Shown here piece after piece: positions 1 to 8,693 of a DNA stretch of 64,000 bases. The position numbers and the translations under genes are program-made. A model generated the notes under the pieces. It was not told the origin of the DNA. It made no database searches and saw only the letters and a program-made list of their open reading frames with translations. Each line of letters begins with the position of its first letter. Position 1 is the first letter of the stretch. The DNA is from Nocardia rosealba (GTDB taxonomy: Bacteria; Actinomycetota; Actinomycetes; Mycobacteriales; Mycobacteriaceae): contig NZ_JAIWNA010000004.1 of assembly GCF_020216065.1 (NCBI RefSeq), forward strand, positions 124,001 to 188,000. Reading direction: 5' to 3'.

Positions 1-556
1 CGTCTATCAAGAAGAACTGTAGCCCCGCCGCGCATACGAAAAGGCCACAGAACAGCGCGATTCCACTCAGCAGGGTGATCACGATCAAGGTAACCGGGAC
101 GATGCCCCAGTCGATTTCGTTGCGCCACAGCCCGATGCCGAGCACGATCACCGCGACGGCTGCCCTGGCGATGCGGCGCAGCGAGATGTCGCTGGTGATC
201 AGCTGGAGCAGGAGTGGTTGCGGGCGAAGGTGATACGCGTCGAGGGTGCCCATGCGGATCATCGCCGGGAGCGAGTCGAGGTGGCCGACCAGGACCTGGG
301 CGAGTGCGAAAGCGGTGTTGGACAGGCCGAACAGCAACAGTGCCGCGTCGACGTCGAGGCCGCCGAGGGTGCCGACGTTGTGGAAGATCACCCACACCTC
401 GGCGAATTCCACCAGCCCGATCAGGAACGCGCTGAACACCTCGGTGGCGAACGAAACCCGGTAGACCCGCTGTGCTTTGACACGCGAACGCAATACTGCG
501 AGGTAGGGGGTGAACCAGGTCCCGGACACAATGCGTGCGGTCTCCGGTTCAGCCAC
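1..556 (-). CDS. ABC-2 type transporter permease (partial, cut by window start)
   Basis: The reading frame is open to the window edge, so the C-terminus is missing. It starts at GTG 556, overlapping the stop of the upstream permease by 8 bp (GTGGCTGA), which suggests translational coupling. About 185 codons are visible, with a soluble N-terminus, a WFTPYLAVLRSR stretch and several hydrophobic segments (AFLIGLVEFAEVWVIF, VIVLGIGLW, LIVITLLSGIALFCGLF). This is the layout of ABC-2 family export permeases that work as heterodimers. It would pair with the permease at 549-1337; an ATPase gene would be expected just beyond the window or elsewhere. The substrate cannot be read from the sequence. Confidence 0.8.
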   Translation of the reverse strand, partial: MAEPETARIVSGTWFTPYLAVLRSRVKAQRVYRVSFATEVFSAFLIGLVEFAEVWVIFHNVGTLGGLDVDAALLLFGLSNTAFALAQVLVGHLDSLPAMIRMGTLDAYHLRPQPLLLQLITSDISLRRIARAAVAVIVLGIGLWRNEIDWGIVPVTLIVITLLSGIALFCGLFVCAAGLQFFLID

Positions 557-1337
557 CCTGTACCTCCAACCTGCGTTGTCCCGCTCGCAACAACACCCTG
601 CCGAGCAGTCCGATCACCAGTACCCAGAAACCTTGTCCCGCAACGACCGACAAGGCTTCCATTCCGACGACCCGCCCTGACAGCGTATCGATCGGGGACT
701 GGAGGATGGAGGGAAACGGGGTAGCGTGGGCGATCAGACGCAACCACTCGGGAAACATGTGGACCGGTACGAAAAGCCCCGCAAGGAACGTGCCGACGAT
801 CTGGTACAGCATGCGGATGCCCCGGATCTCCACCACCCAGAAGCCGCACAGCGCGACCGCGAACAAGCACAGGAACGACAGCGCGACCGCGAGCAGCACA
901 CTCAGCAGGCCGAGCAGGTAGGCCTGCGGTGAGTCCGGCATCGACAGACCGAAGATCGTCGCACCGATCAGGATGCTCGGCACCGCGCGGGGGAGGAACG
1001 TGCACGCCGCCCGGCCCATATCGGTGGCGAGGTAGCCGAGTTGCACGTCGACCGGGCGCAGGAAATCGATGGCGACGTCACCGGTCTTGATCCGCTCGAC
1101 CAGATCGATCGGCGGGCCCATGAACTGCGTCGCCCCGAGCAGGGCCTGCGACAACCACACGTACGCGGCGATGGTCGCCTCGTCGTACCCGCCGAAGTCC
1201 CCGGCCGATCGCACGGCCGCGACCATCACCGCGGCACGGACGAATCCGAAGATGCAGTTGGTGAACAGCCCGGCGAACATCGCCAGCTTGTACTGTGCCT
1301 GTCTCTTGAAACCCGCCCGCACCAGGGTCCAATACAC
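549..1337 (-). CDS. ABC-2 type transporter permease
   Basis: 262-residue membrane protein beginning at GTG 1337 (VYWTLVRAGFKRQAQYK); the frame stays open upstream to 1424, but the extra 29 residues are Arg-rich and look non-coding. The N-terminal amphipathic RxxxRxQAQYKLAMFAGLFTN stretch followed by about six hydrophobic segments is typical of ABC-2 permeases of the DUF990-like kind. Its last 8 bp overlap the start of the next permease, so the two are expected to form a heterodimeric channel energised by an ABC ATPase that is not in view. Whether it exports a drug, lipid or glycan is unknown. The family assignment is firm; the exact start is less certain. Confidence 0.8.
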   Translation of the reverse strand: MYWTLVRAGFKRQAQYKLAMFAGLFTNCIFGFVRAAVMVAAVRSAGDFGGYDEATIAAYVWLSQALLGATQFMGPPIDLVERIKTGDVAIDFLRPVDVQLGYLATDMGRAACTFLPRAVPSILIGATIFGLSMPDSPQAYLLGLLSVLLAVALSFLCLFAVALCGFWVVEIRGIRMLYQIVGTFLAGLFVPVHMFPEWLRLIAHATPFPSILQSPIDTLSGRVVGMEALSVVAGQGFWVLVIGLLGRVLLRAGQRRLEVQGG

Positions 1338-1490
1338 CCCGGCGGTACCTGGTGTACGCCGTCGGCACCTGCGTCGGCGCACCGCGAGAACAATCCCCGC
1401 GTCCCCCTCCGCATTGCCCCGCACAATCAGTCAACTCTAGGCGGCAGAACCTTGAATCAGGACGAAAACGGCGTTGTTCGCCGATCGTTG

Positions 1491-1571
1491 TCAGTCCTTG
1501 GGGAACCCCGTCGCGAACAGGATCGCGATGGCGACCGAGCTGACCACAGAGATGGCGAGAATGATCCACAT
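1491..1571 (-). CDS. possible 26-residue single-pass membrane peptide
   Basis: A short frame (ATG 1571) encodes MWIILAISVVSSVAIAILFATG followed by FPKD, which is almost entirely one transmembrane helix with a charged tail. It lies alone between the permease operon and the hydrolase, on the same strand as both. No good ribosome-binding site is visible upstream, so expression is uncertain. Small membrane peptides of this kind are often missed in annotation. A non-coding reading is equally possible. Confidence 0.3.
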   Translation of the reverse strand: MWIILAISVVSSVAIAILFATGFPKD

Positions 1572-1647
1572 GGGGGGCAAGATTACCTGTCGCCCACACT
1601 TGACACGGCATCGGTCCGTCTCATCGCGGGCACTCGTGGCCGGACCG

Positions 1648-2724
1648 TCAGTGTGCGGTGGCACTCCGTGCCAAGAGTTCGTCCGTGTCGACGGTGGTCT
1701 CGGCGAGGAAGTCGGCGATCGCGGCCCAGCTGGTCGTGCGGGCGTCGGGGCCGGCGATGATGCCGAGGTGGCTGCCGTCGACTTCGACGAAGGTGACGGG
1801 GGCTCCGGTGAGGACATCGATTCCGGCGGCTACCGACGCGGCGGAGGCGAGGGTGTCGCGGTTTCCGCCGATCAGCAGTACCGGGACGGTGATCGCGGTC
1901 AGGTCGACGGCGTGTTGGGCGTTGAGATGCACCGTGCCGGTCCACATTTCGTTGCGGATGATGAGCTGGCGGTACACCTGCGAGTAGAAGCGCGCCGGGT
2001 AGCCCGGCATCGTGTCCATGAATCGGTCGACGGCCTGCATTCTGGCCAGGGATTCGGGGTCGTTGGCATGGCGCGCGATGTAGAGCGGTTTGGTCAGCTC
2101 GCGGTCGAGCGATTGGGCGCGGAAACCGATCCGAACGGCCTGTTTCGGGATGCCGCCGAGTAGGCGCACCGGCGTGGTGACGATCTTGGTCGGTGCGAGG
2201 CGGCCGAGCGACCTGGCCAGCGACATCGGCCCGTTGCGTCGTTGGTCGAACGGGGTACCGACCGCGGTCACCGACGCGACCGGGAGTTCGGGGTCGGCCG
2301 CGGTGGTCAACAGGCTGATGGTGCCGCCGAACGACCAGCCGATCACCTCGACCGGGGCGTAGCCGTGCTCGGCGCTGACCCGGCGGATCGCGTCGGGCAC
2401 GATGTCGTCGACCCACTCCTCGAAGCCGAGATCACGGTCGGCGTAGGTGATCTCGCCGTAGTCGATGACGTACACCGCACGGCCGAGGCCGAGGAGGAAC
2501 TCGACCAGGCTCTGGTCGGGCCGCAGGTCGTAGCACGAGATCGTGACCGCCAGCGGCGGGACAAGCAGGATCGGCTTGCCGACGGCTGGTGTGGTGCGGC
2601 GATAGCACCGCAGCCGCCGGTGGGGGTGGTTGTACACGTCGACCGACGGTGTCGGGGTGTAGGGCTCTATCCCCTCCCGGAACAAGGCGCCGATGTTGCG
2701 CACCGCGGTGCCCCATCCGACCAT
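1648..2724 (-). CDS. alpha/beta hydrolase, PhaC/PHA-synthase-like fold
   Basis: 358 residues, starting at ATG 2724 behind a clear GGAGGGAAG site; the longer open frame runs back through the divergent promoter and is not used. It has the class I/III PHA-synthase-like order: PILLVPPLAVTISCYDLRP, then the nucleophile elbow GWSFGG, a catalytic-acid region GGNRDTLA and a late DGSHLGI histidine. The nucleophile is Ser (G-x-S-x-G), whereas true PHA synthases use Cys, so a hydrolase or thioesterase acting on acyl esters or acyl-CoA is more likely than polymer synthesis. It is divergent from the thiolase operon, and a 13-bp palindrome lies 35 bp upstream of its start, matching the one in the operon promoter. 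Co-regulation with lipid catabolism is inferred. Confidence 0.8.
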   Translation of the reverse strand: MVGWGTAVRNIGALFREGIEPYTPTPSVDVYNHPHRRLRCYRRTTPAVGKPILLVPPLAVTISCYDLRPDQSLVEFLLGLGRAVYVIDYGEITYADRDLGFEEWVDDIVPDAIRRVSAEHGYAPVEVIGWSFGGTISLLTTAADPELPVASVTAVGTPFDQRRNGPMSLARSLGRLAPTKIVTTPVRLLGGIPKQAVRIGFRAQSLDRELTKPLYIARHANDPESLARMQAVDRFMDTMPGYPARFYSQVYRQLIIRNEMWTGTVHLNAQHAVDLTAITVPVLLIGGNRDTLASAASVAAGIDVLTGAPVTFVEVDGSHLGIIAGPDARTTSWAAIADFLAETTVDTDELLARSATAH

Positions 2725-2758
2725 CGTCTTCCCTCCATCACTATGCCTGCGCTGACCT

Positions 2759-2771
2759 GGACATCGTGTCT
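2759..2771. promoter_or_regulatory. operator-like palindrome, copy 1 (hydrolase side)
   Basis: GGACA-TCG-TGTCT, a nearly perfect inverted repeat with a 3-bp centre. It is the reverse-complement relative of the second copy at 2853-2865. It lies 35 bp upstream of the hydrolase start codon. The duplication of one palindrome on both sides of a divergent promoter region suggests a dimeric repressor, possibly the TetR protein at 8694-9404. Confidence 0.55.
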
Positions 2772-2845
2772 CACTTACGCGATGAGCCGCAACTTTCCGT
2801 GGTGCGCACATCCGCGTGACCGGCGAATTCCCGGACTTCCAGGTA

Positions 2846-2873
2846 TTGACTGGGACACGATGTCCAATATACC
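2846..2873 (+). promoter_or_regulatory. promoter of the beta-oxidation operon with embedded operator
   Basis: A -35 box TTGACT (2846-2851) and a -10 box TATACC (2868-2873) are separated by 16 bp. Perfect inverted repeat GGACA-CGA-TGTCC (2853-2865) fills almost the whole spacer, the classic position for a repressor that occludes RNA polymerase. The promoter points at the thiolase gene starting at 2930. Confidence 0.6.
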
Positions 2874-2929
2874 TTCCTGGTACACGTAGTCCCACGTACT
2901 TGGGATACGCGACACACAGGAGTGCGTAC

Positions 2930-4120
2930 ATGACACAGAAGGTGTTCGTCGTCGGCGTCGGCATGACGAAGTTCGAGAAGCCGGGCGCGCTGGAGTGGGA
3001 TTACCCGGACATGGCCCGCGAGGCGGGCACCAAGGCGCTCGCCGATGCCGGAATCGACTACAACCAGGTCCAGCAGGCCTATGTCGGTTACGTCTACGGC
3101 GAGTCGACCGCCGGACAGCGCGCTGTCTACGAGCTGGGCATGACCGGCATCCCGGTGGTCAACGTCAACAACAACTGTTCCACCGGCTCGACCGCGCTCT
3201 ACCTCGCCGCCCAGGCGATCCGCGGCGGCCTGGCCGACTGCACCCTGGCGCTCGGCTTCGAGAAGATGCAGAAGGGCTCGCTCGGCTCCACCTACGACGA
3301 CCGCGAGCAGCCGATGATGCGGCACCTGCTGGCGCTGGCCGAACTGCAGGAGTTCGCCATGCCGCCCGCGCCGTACATGTTCGGCGCCGCGGGCAAAGAG
3401 CACATGGAGCGCTACGGCACCACCGCCGAGCAGTTCGCCAAGATCGGCGTGAAGAACCACAAGCACTCGGTGAACAACCCCTACGCGCAGTTCCAGAAGG
3501 AATACAGCCTGGAAGAAGTGCTGGCCGCCAAGCAGATCTACGGCCCGCTCACCAAGCTGCAGTGCTCACCGACCTCCGACGGCTCGGGCGCGGTGATCCT
3601 GGCGAGCGAGGCCTTCGTCGACAAGCACAACCTCGCCGACCAGGCGATCGAGATGGTCGGGCAGTCGATGGTCACCGACCTCGAGACCACCTTCTCCACC
3701 AAGAGCGCGATCAACCTGGTCGGCGCCGACATGTCGCGCACCGCCGCCGAAGCGGTCTACGCCCAGGCCGGGATCGGGCCCGAGGACGTCGACGTGATCG
3801 AGCTGCACGACTGCTTCTCCACCAACGAACTGCTCACCTACGAAGCGCTCGGCCTCTGCGCAGCGGGCGAAGGCGGACGTCTCGTCGACGACAACGCCAC
3901 CACCTACGGCGGCAAGTGGGTCGTCAACCCCTCCGGTGGCCTCATCTCGAAGGGTCACCCGCTCGGCGCGACCGGTCTCGCCCAGTGCAGCGAACTCACC
4001 TGGCAGCTGCGCGGCACCGCCGACGCCCGTCAGGTCGACGGAGCGCGTATCGCCCTGCAACACAACATCGGTCTCGGTGGCGCGGTCGTAGTCACCGCCT
4101 ACCGCCCGGCCAACCGCTGA
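2930..4120 (+). CDS. SCPx-type thiolase / lipid-transfer protein
   Basis: 396 residues; start ATG 2930 has an AGGAG site 6-7 nt upstream. N-terminal VFVVGVGMTKFEKPG, the acyl-accepting Cys in NNNCSTGSTALYLA (about residue 85), ELHDCFSTNE (about residue 290) and the late GGLISKGHPLGATG loop are the landmarks of the SCP-x/Ltp thiolase subfamily. Such enzymes perform the final thiolytic or retro-aldol C-C cleavage of branched or sterol-like acyl-CoA. It is the first gene of an operon with SRPBCC, MaoC, SDR and acyl-CoA dehydrogenase genes and so would be the cleavage step. Which acyl-CoA it acts on cannot be told from sequence. Confidence 0.88.
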   Translation: MTQKVFVVGVGMTKFEKPGALEWDYPDMAREAGTKALADAGIDYNQVQQAYVGYVYGESTAGQRAVYELGMTGIPVVNVNNNCSTGSTALYLAAQAIRGGLADCTLALGFEKMQKGSLGSTYDDREQPMMRHLLALAELQEFAMPPAPYMFGAAGKEHMERYGTTAEQFAKIGVKNHKHSVNNPYAQFQKEYSLEEVLAAKQIYGPLTKLQCSPTSDGSGAVILASEAFVDKHNLADQAIEMVGQSMVTDLETTFSTKSAINLVGADMSRTAAEAVYAQAGIGPEDVDVIELHDCFSTNELLTYEALGLCAAGEGGRLVDDNATTYGGKWVVNPSGGLISKGHPLGATGLAQCSELTWQLRGTADARQVDGARIALQHNIGLGGAVVVTAYRPANR

Positions 4121-4154
4121 TTTCCGCCACCAATCTCAACGAGGAGTAACCCCC

Positions 4155-4595
4155 ATGGCATCTGTGACCGTTTCCACCGACCTTCCCGTCACCCCCGAGC
4201 AGGCCTGGGCGCGGCTGAGCGACCTGGCGAACTGGGAGGAGTGGCTGACCATCCACCAGGGCTGGCGTTCGGACCTGCCCGCCGAGCTGACCGCAGGCGC
4301 GCGCTTCATCGAGGTCGTGTCGGTGATGAACATGGCCAACAAGATCGAGTGGACGGTGGCCGAGGTCGACCCGAACAAGTACCTCAAGATCACCGGTACC
4401 GGCATGGCGGGTGTCACCGTGGAATTCGCGCTGAAGGTCGAGCCGACCGCCACCGGTTCCTCCGCCGCCTTCGACGCCTCGTTCAAGGGCACCATGATCG
4501 TCGGCCCGATCGGCAAGGCCGTCGCCAAGAACGCCGAGGCGGATCTGAAGGAGTCGATGGCCAAGTTCACCGAGCTCGTCGGGTCCGCGGCGTGA
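4155..4595 (+). CDS. SRPBCC (START-like) family protein
   Basis: 146 residues; ATG 4155 follows a GAGGAG site. The sequence MASVTVSTDLPVTPEQAWARLSD, then NWEEWLTIHQGW and late GPIGKAVAKNAEADLKESMAKF is the helix-grip pattern of polyketide-cyclase/SRPBCC proteins, with a hydrophobic pocket for lipids or aromatics. It is 34 bp behind the thiolase, and its last 4 bp overlap the MaoC gene start (GTGA), so it is translated with the pathway enzymes. A lipid-binding or accessory role in handling the acyl-CoA substrate is inferred. No catalytic residues are assignable. Confidence 0.8.
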   Translation: MASVTVSTDLPVTPEQAWARLSDLANWEEWLTIHQGWRSDLPAELTAGARFIEVVSVMNMANKIEWTVAEVDPNKYLKITGTGMAGVTVEFALKVEPTATGSSAAFDASFKGTMIVGPIGKAVAKNAEADLKESMAKFTELVGSAA

Positions 4596-5470
4596 GCAGC
4601 GCCGACGCGACCACGGCCGGAGTCGTCTTCGACGGCTCCGGCCTGGGGGAATGGACCGACGAGGAGCGTTTCTCGGTCACCGCCGAGCGGATCGCCGAAT
4701 ACGCTGCCGCGACCAATGATCCGATCGCGGCCCACCGCAACGGCGAAGTCGCGCCGCCGGTGTTCGCGGTGGTTCCGGTGTTCACGTCGATGGCGCCCGC
4801 CGCGCTGTCGGTGGCGCCGGTGGAATTGCTGATGAAGCTGGTGCACGGTGAGCAGGACTTTCTGTTCCACCGCCCGATCCGGCCCGGCGACGAACTGGTC
4901 GTGCGGGCCAAGCCGATCGGGTACGTCGGCAAGCCCAACGGGTCCACCGTCGTCGTCTACGCCGAAACCCGTGACGCGGCAGGCGAACTCGTCAACGAGC
5001 AGTGGATGACCGCGTTCTTCCGCAAGGTCGACGCGGGCCCCGGCGAAGGCGAGGCCGCACCGGAGCACCGCATCACCGACGCCGACCGCGCGGGCGAGCC
5101 TGCCGCACAGGTCACCGCGCAGATCGACAAGGATCAGACCTTCCGGTACTCGCCGGCCTCCGGCGATCCGATGCCGATCCACCTCGACGACGAGATCGCG
5201 CAGATGGCGGGGCTGCCCGGCATCATCAACCACGGCCTGTGCACCATGGCCTTCACCTCCTGGGCGGCGCTGACCGAGCTCGCCGACAGCGAGACCGCGC
5301 GCCTGCGCCGACTCGCCGTGCGCTTCGCCAAGCCCGTCCTGCCGGGCCAGGAGATCACCACCACCTTCTGGCCGACCGGGTCCGCCGACTCCGGTGTGCG
5401 TGCCTACGCCTTCGAGACCGAAGCCGCGGGGCAGATCGCCATCACCGACGGCCGCGTCGAATTCAATTAG
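4592..5470 (+). CDS. MaoC-family enoyl-CoA hydratase, double hotdog
   Basis: 292 residues from GTG 4592, which overlaps the previous stop by 4 bp. The N-terminal FAS1-like/MaoC_dehydrat_N half covers about residues 15-150 and the catalytic MaoC half about 175-290. The hydratase-2 signature reads SGDPMPIHLDDEIA near residue 190, with the conserved Asp and His, followed by GLPGIINHGLCTM. This is the architecture of (R)-specific enoyl-CoA hydratases such as those of mycobacterial sterol side-chain degradation. In this operon it would hydrate the enoyl-CoA made by the dehydrogenase at 6364. Confident as family; the substrate is unknown. Confidence 0.88.
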   Translation: MSSADATTAGVVFDGSGLGEWTDEERFSVTAERIAEYAAATNDPIAAHRNGEVAPPVFAVVPVFTSMAPAALSVAPVELLMKLVHGEQDFLFHRPIRPGDELVVRAKPIGYVGKPNGSTVVVYAETRDAAGELVNEQWMTAFFRKVDAGPGEGEAAPEHRITDADRAGEPAAQVTAQIDKDQTFRYSPASGDPMPIHLDDEIAQMAGLPGIINHGLCTMAFTSWAALTELADSETARLRRLAVRFAKPVLPGQEITTTFWPTGSADSGVRAYAFETEAAGQIAITDGRVEFN

Positions 5471-5482
5471 GAGACAAGACTT

Positions 5483-6361
5483 ATGGGAAAGCTTGATGGT
5501 CGCGTCGCGGTGATCACCGGTGCCGGTCGCGGTATCGGTCGCGAACACGCGCTGCTGTTCGCCCGCGAGGGTGCCAAGGTCGTGGTCAACGATCTCGGCG
5601 GCGCCAACGACGGCACCGGCACCGATGCCGGGCCCGCCCAGCAGGTGGTCGACGAGATCGTCGCCGCGGGCGGGCAGGCCGTGGCCAACACCGACAACAT
5701 CGCCACCTGGGAGGGCGCGAAAGCCCTTGTCGACCAGGCGGTCAGCGAGTACGGCTCGCTCGACGTACTGGTCAACAACGCGGGCATCCTGCGCGACGCG
5801 TTCATCGCGAGCATGGAGGAATCCCAGTGGGATGCGGTCATCGCCGTGCACCTCAAGGGCCACGCCGCCACCCTGCACCACGCCGCCGCGTACTGGAAGG
5901 CGCAGACCAAGGCCGGTAACCCGGTCTCCGCGTCGGTGATCAACACCGCCTCGGCGTCGGGCACCTTCATGCCGAACGCGGGCCAGGGCAACTACGGCGC
6001 CGCCAAGGCGGGCATCGCCGCGCTGACGCTGGTCGCCGCCGACGAGCTCGAGCGCTACGGCGTGCGGGTGAACGCGATCGCCCCGATCGCCCGCACCCGG
6101 CTCACCCTGGCCACCCCCGGCATGGGCGCGCTGTTCGCCGCCGAGGTGCCCGAGGGCGAGTTCGACCCGTTCTCTCCGGCCAACATCTCCCCGCTGGTCG
6201 CGCACCTGGCCGAGGCCGACTGCCCGCTCACCGGCAAGGTGTTCGCGGTGCAGGGCGGCGCCATCATCGAACTCGGCGGCTGGCACGACGTGCGAACCGT
6301 CGAGACCGACGGCCCGTGGACCATCGACGGTGTCGCCGCGCAGCTGAAGGAGACCAGCTAG
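5483..6361 (+). CDS. SDR 3-hydroxyacyl-CoA dehydrogenase (MFE-2-like)
   Basis: 292 residues; ATG 5483 sits behind TTAGGAGACAAG. Cofactor loop TGAGRGIG (residues ~14-21), VVNDLGG, VLVNNAG, and the catalytic INTASASG plus YGAAK motifs are all intact. The long insertion NDGTGTDAGPAQQ and the overall length match the dehydrogenase domain of multifunctional enzyme type 2 / HSD17B4, which oxidises (R)-3-hydroxyacyl-CoA. That stereochemistry fits the neighbouring MaoC hydratase. It is followed after 2 nt by the acyl-CoA dehydrogenase, so the genes form one operon. Confidence 0.87.
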   Translation: MGKLDGRVAVITGAGRGIGREHALLFAREGAKVVVNDLGGANDGTGTDAGPAQQVVDEIVAAGGQAVANTDNIATWEGAKALVDQAVSEYGSLDVLVNNAGILRDAFIASMEESQWDAVIAVHLKGHAATLHHAAAYWKAQTKAGNPVSASVINTASASGTFMPNAGQGNYGAAKAGIAALTLVAADELERYGVRVNAIAPIARTRLTLATPGMGALFAAEVPEGEFDPFSPANISPLVAHLAEADCPLTGKVFAVQGGAIIELGGWHDVRTVETDGPWTIDGVAAQLKETS

Positions 6362-6363
6362 CC

Positions 6364-8574
6364 ATGGCGCGCAACAGCTATGAGCTCGGCGTCGGCGTGA
6401 GCGAGGACCACCTGGCCCTCGCCGACGCGGTGAGCGGATTCGTCGAGCGCACCATCACCAGCGAAACCGTCCGTGCGGCAGTAGAATCCACCGACGCCGG
6501 GAAGCTGCCCTACTGGGACTCCCTCGTCGCGCAGGATCTGCTCAGCCTGCACATCGCCGAGGACCTCGGTGGACAGGGCGCGGGCCTGCTGACGCTGGCC
6601 GTCGCCCTCGAGCCGCTCGGCCGCGGCCTGCACACCGGACCGTTCGTGCCGACGGCACTGGCGAGTGCGGTGCTCGCACAGGACGGGGGAGCGTGGGCGC
6701 GTGCCCAGCTGCCCGGTCTCGCCGACGGCTCGCGGACCGGTGCGGTCGCGCTGTCGTCGTCGTTGACCGGTGTGCTGCGCGACGGCGTGCTGATCGTCGA
6801 CGGGACGGCCGACGGTGTCGTCGGGGCGTTGTCGGCGGATGTGCTCATCGCGCCGGTCACCGTCGACGGTGACCGGCAGTGGGTCGCGTTCGACAATGTC
6901 GAGCTGAGCGTGAGCACCCAGGACAACGTCGACGTGCTGCGTTGCGCCGGGCGGCTGCAGGCGGAAGCCGTCGAGGTGCCCGCCGAGCGGGTGCTCACGG
7001 TGACCTCGACCCGGGTGCGCTCGGTGGCGGCGGTCGTGCTCGGCGCCGAGGCCGTCGGCGTGATGTCGTGGTGTGTCTCGACCGCGGCGGAGTACGCCAA
7101 GACCCGCGTGCAGTTCGGTCGCCCGATCGGGCAGTTCCAGGGTGTGAAGCACAAGTGCGCGCACATGGGTATCGCCCTGGAGAAGGCGCGCGCCGTGCTG
7201 TGGGATGCCGCCTACGCTCTCGATCGCGACGACGACACCGCCGACTACGCGGCCGCGATCGCCGCGCTGATCATTCCCGACGCCGCCGTCGAGGTGGCCC
7301 AGGACTGCATCCAGGTGCACGGCGGCATCGGCTTCACCTGGGAACACGACGCGCACCTGTACTACCGGCGCGCGCTCGCGTTGCGCGGTCAGCTGGGTGG
7401 GCGCGACGAACGGGCCGAGGCGGTCGCGGGGTACGCCTTGTCGGGGGTCACCCTCTCGAACGAACTGGAACTGCCCGAGGAAGCAGAGCAGATCCGGGCG
7501 GGCATCCGGGCCGAACTGGCCGAGATCGCGGCCATCGACGACGAGGACGACCAGCTCGTCGCGCTCGGCGACGGCGGCTGGAACCTGCCACACCTGCCCC
7601 GCCCGTACGGCCGTTCGGCCTCGCCGCTCGAGCAGGTGGTGATCTCGCAGGAGATCAAGGCCTCCGGTATCGCGATGCCGCAGTTGCTGATGGGCACCTG
7701 GGCGGTCGGCGCCATCGTCCCGCACGGTGACGAGCGGCAGAAGCGTGAACTTGTCGTGCCGACGCTGCGCGGTGAGCTCGTGTGGTGCCAGCTGTTCAGC
7801 GAACCGGGCGCCGGATCCGACCTGGCGAGCCTGACCACGAAGGCCGTCAAGGTCGACGGTGGCTGGCGGGTCACCGGCCAGAAGATCTGGACCACGGTCG
7901 CGCAGTTCGCGCAGTGGGCGATGCTGATCGCCCGCACCAGCCCGGACAAGCCGAAGCACGAGGGCATCACCTATTTCGTGCTCGACATGTCGAGCCCGGG
8001 CATCACGGTGCGTCCGCTGCGGGAGATGACCGGGTCGGCGCTGTTCAACGAGGTGTTCCTCGACGACGTGTTCATCCCGGACGAGAACGTGGTCGGCGCC
8101 GTCGACGACGGCTGGCACGTGGCCCGCACGACCCTGGCGGGCGAGCGGGTGGCGCTGAGCCAGAAGATGGAGGCCTACGCCACCGACACCGACCTGCTGC
8201 GGTTCGCGATCGGCCGCGATCTGTCGCCGGTGGCCCGCTACCGGGTGGGCGAGCTGATGGCCGAGAGCCGGGCGGTGGACGTGATCGGTTCCCGGGTGGT
8301 GCTCAAGCAGCTGTCCGGCATCGATGTCTCCACCACCTCGAGCGTCGGCAAGCTGCTCGGTATGGGTCTGGGACAGGCGATCTCGGAGTTCATCGTCGCC
8401 GAACTCGGTGTCGCCGGTGTCGTCTCGGTGCCCGGCGAGCGTAGCGATCACGCGATGGAACAGCTCATCGCCGGTCGCGCCACCACCATCTACGGTGGCA
8501 CGACCGAGGTGCAGCTCAATGTCATCGGCGAGCGCATGCTCGGGCTGCCGCGCGACGCGGCGCCGAGCGCGTAA
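6364..8574 (+). CDS. fused two-domain acyl-CoA dehydrogenase (FadE34/FadE6-like)
   Basis: 736 residues, about twice the length of a usual acyl-CoA dehydrogenase; ATG 6364 is 2 nt after the SDR stop. The N-terminal half (about 1-370) ends with VQVHGGIGFTWEHDAHLYYRR and the C-terminal half (about 385-736) holds WCQLFSEPGAGSDLAS, the WxITGQKIWTT-like stretch (WRVTGQKIWTT) and a C-terminal YGGTTEVQLN. The usual YEGT glutamate is Gly here, but Glu594 in LAGERVALS lies where isovaleryl-CoA dehydrogenase carries its base. Only the second half therefore looks catalytic, as reported for sterol-type fused or heteromeric FadEs. It makes the enoyl-CoA used by the upstream MaoC and SDR enzymes. Confidence 0.87.
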   Translation: MARNSYELGVGVSEDHLALADAVSGFVERTITSETVRAAVESTDAGKLPYWDSLVAQDLLSLHIAEDLGGQGAGLLTLAVALEPLGRGLHTGPFVPTALASAVLAQDGGAWARAQLPGLADGSRTGAVALSSSLTGVLRDGVLIVDGTADGVVGALSADVLIAPVTVDGDRQWVAFDNVELSVSTQDNVDVLRCAGRLQAEAVEVPAERVLTVTSTRVRSVAAVVLGAEAVGVMSWCVSTAAEYAKTRVQFGRPIGQFQGVKHKCAHMGIALEKARAVLWDAAYALDRDDDTADYAAAIAALIIPDAAVEVAQDCIQVHGGIGFTWEHDAHLYYRRALALRGQLGGRDERAEAVAGYALSGVTLSNELELPEEAEQIRAGIRAELAEIAAIDDEDDQLVALGDGGWNLPHLPRPYGRSASPLEQVVISQEIKASGIAMPQLLMGTWAVGAIVPHGDERQKRELVVPTLRGELVWCQLFSEPGAGSDLASLTTKAVKVDGGWRVTGQKIWTTVAQFAQWAMLIARTSPDKPKHEGITYFVLDMSSPGITVRPLREMTGSALFNEVFLDDVFIPDENVVGAVDDGWHVARTTLAGERVALSQKMEAYATDTDLLRFAIGRDLSPVARYRVGELMAESRAVDVIGSRVVLKQLSGIDVSTTSSVGKLLGMGLGQAISEFIVAELGVAGVVSVPGERSDHAMEQLIAGRATTIYGGTTEVQLNVIGERMLGLPRDAAPSA

Positions 8575-8693
8575 CCATGCCGATCGGTCTGCTGTCCGGC
8601 TGTCATCACGTGACGGCCGGGCAGCACCTGCGCTGCGTCGATGCCCTTTTCGCGGGCAAATCCACGTCCGACCTCGCGGTGTAGGGTCCGACT

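Noticed and set aside
1648..2724. Calling the hydrolase a true PHA synthase (phaC)
   Set aside because: The nucleophile elbow is GWSFG with Ser instead of the Cys required by PHA synthases.
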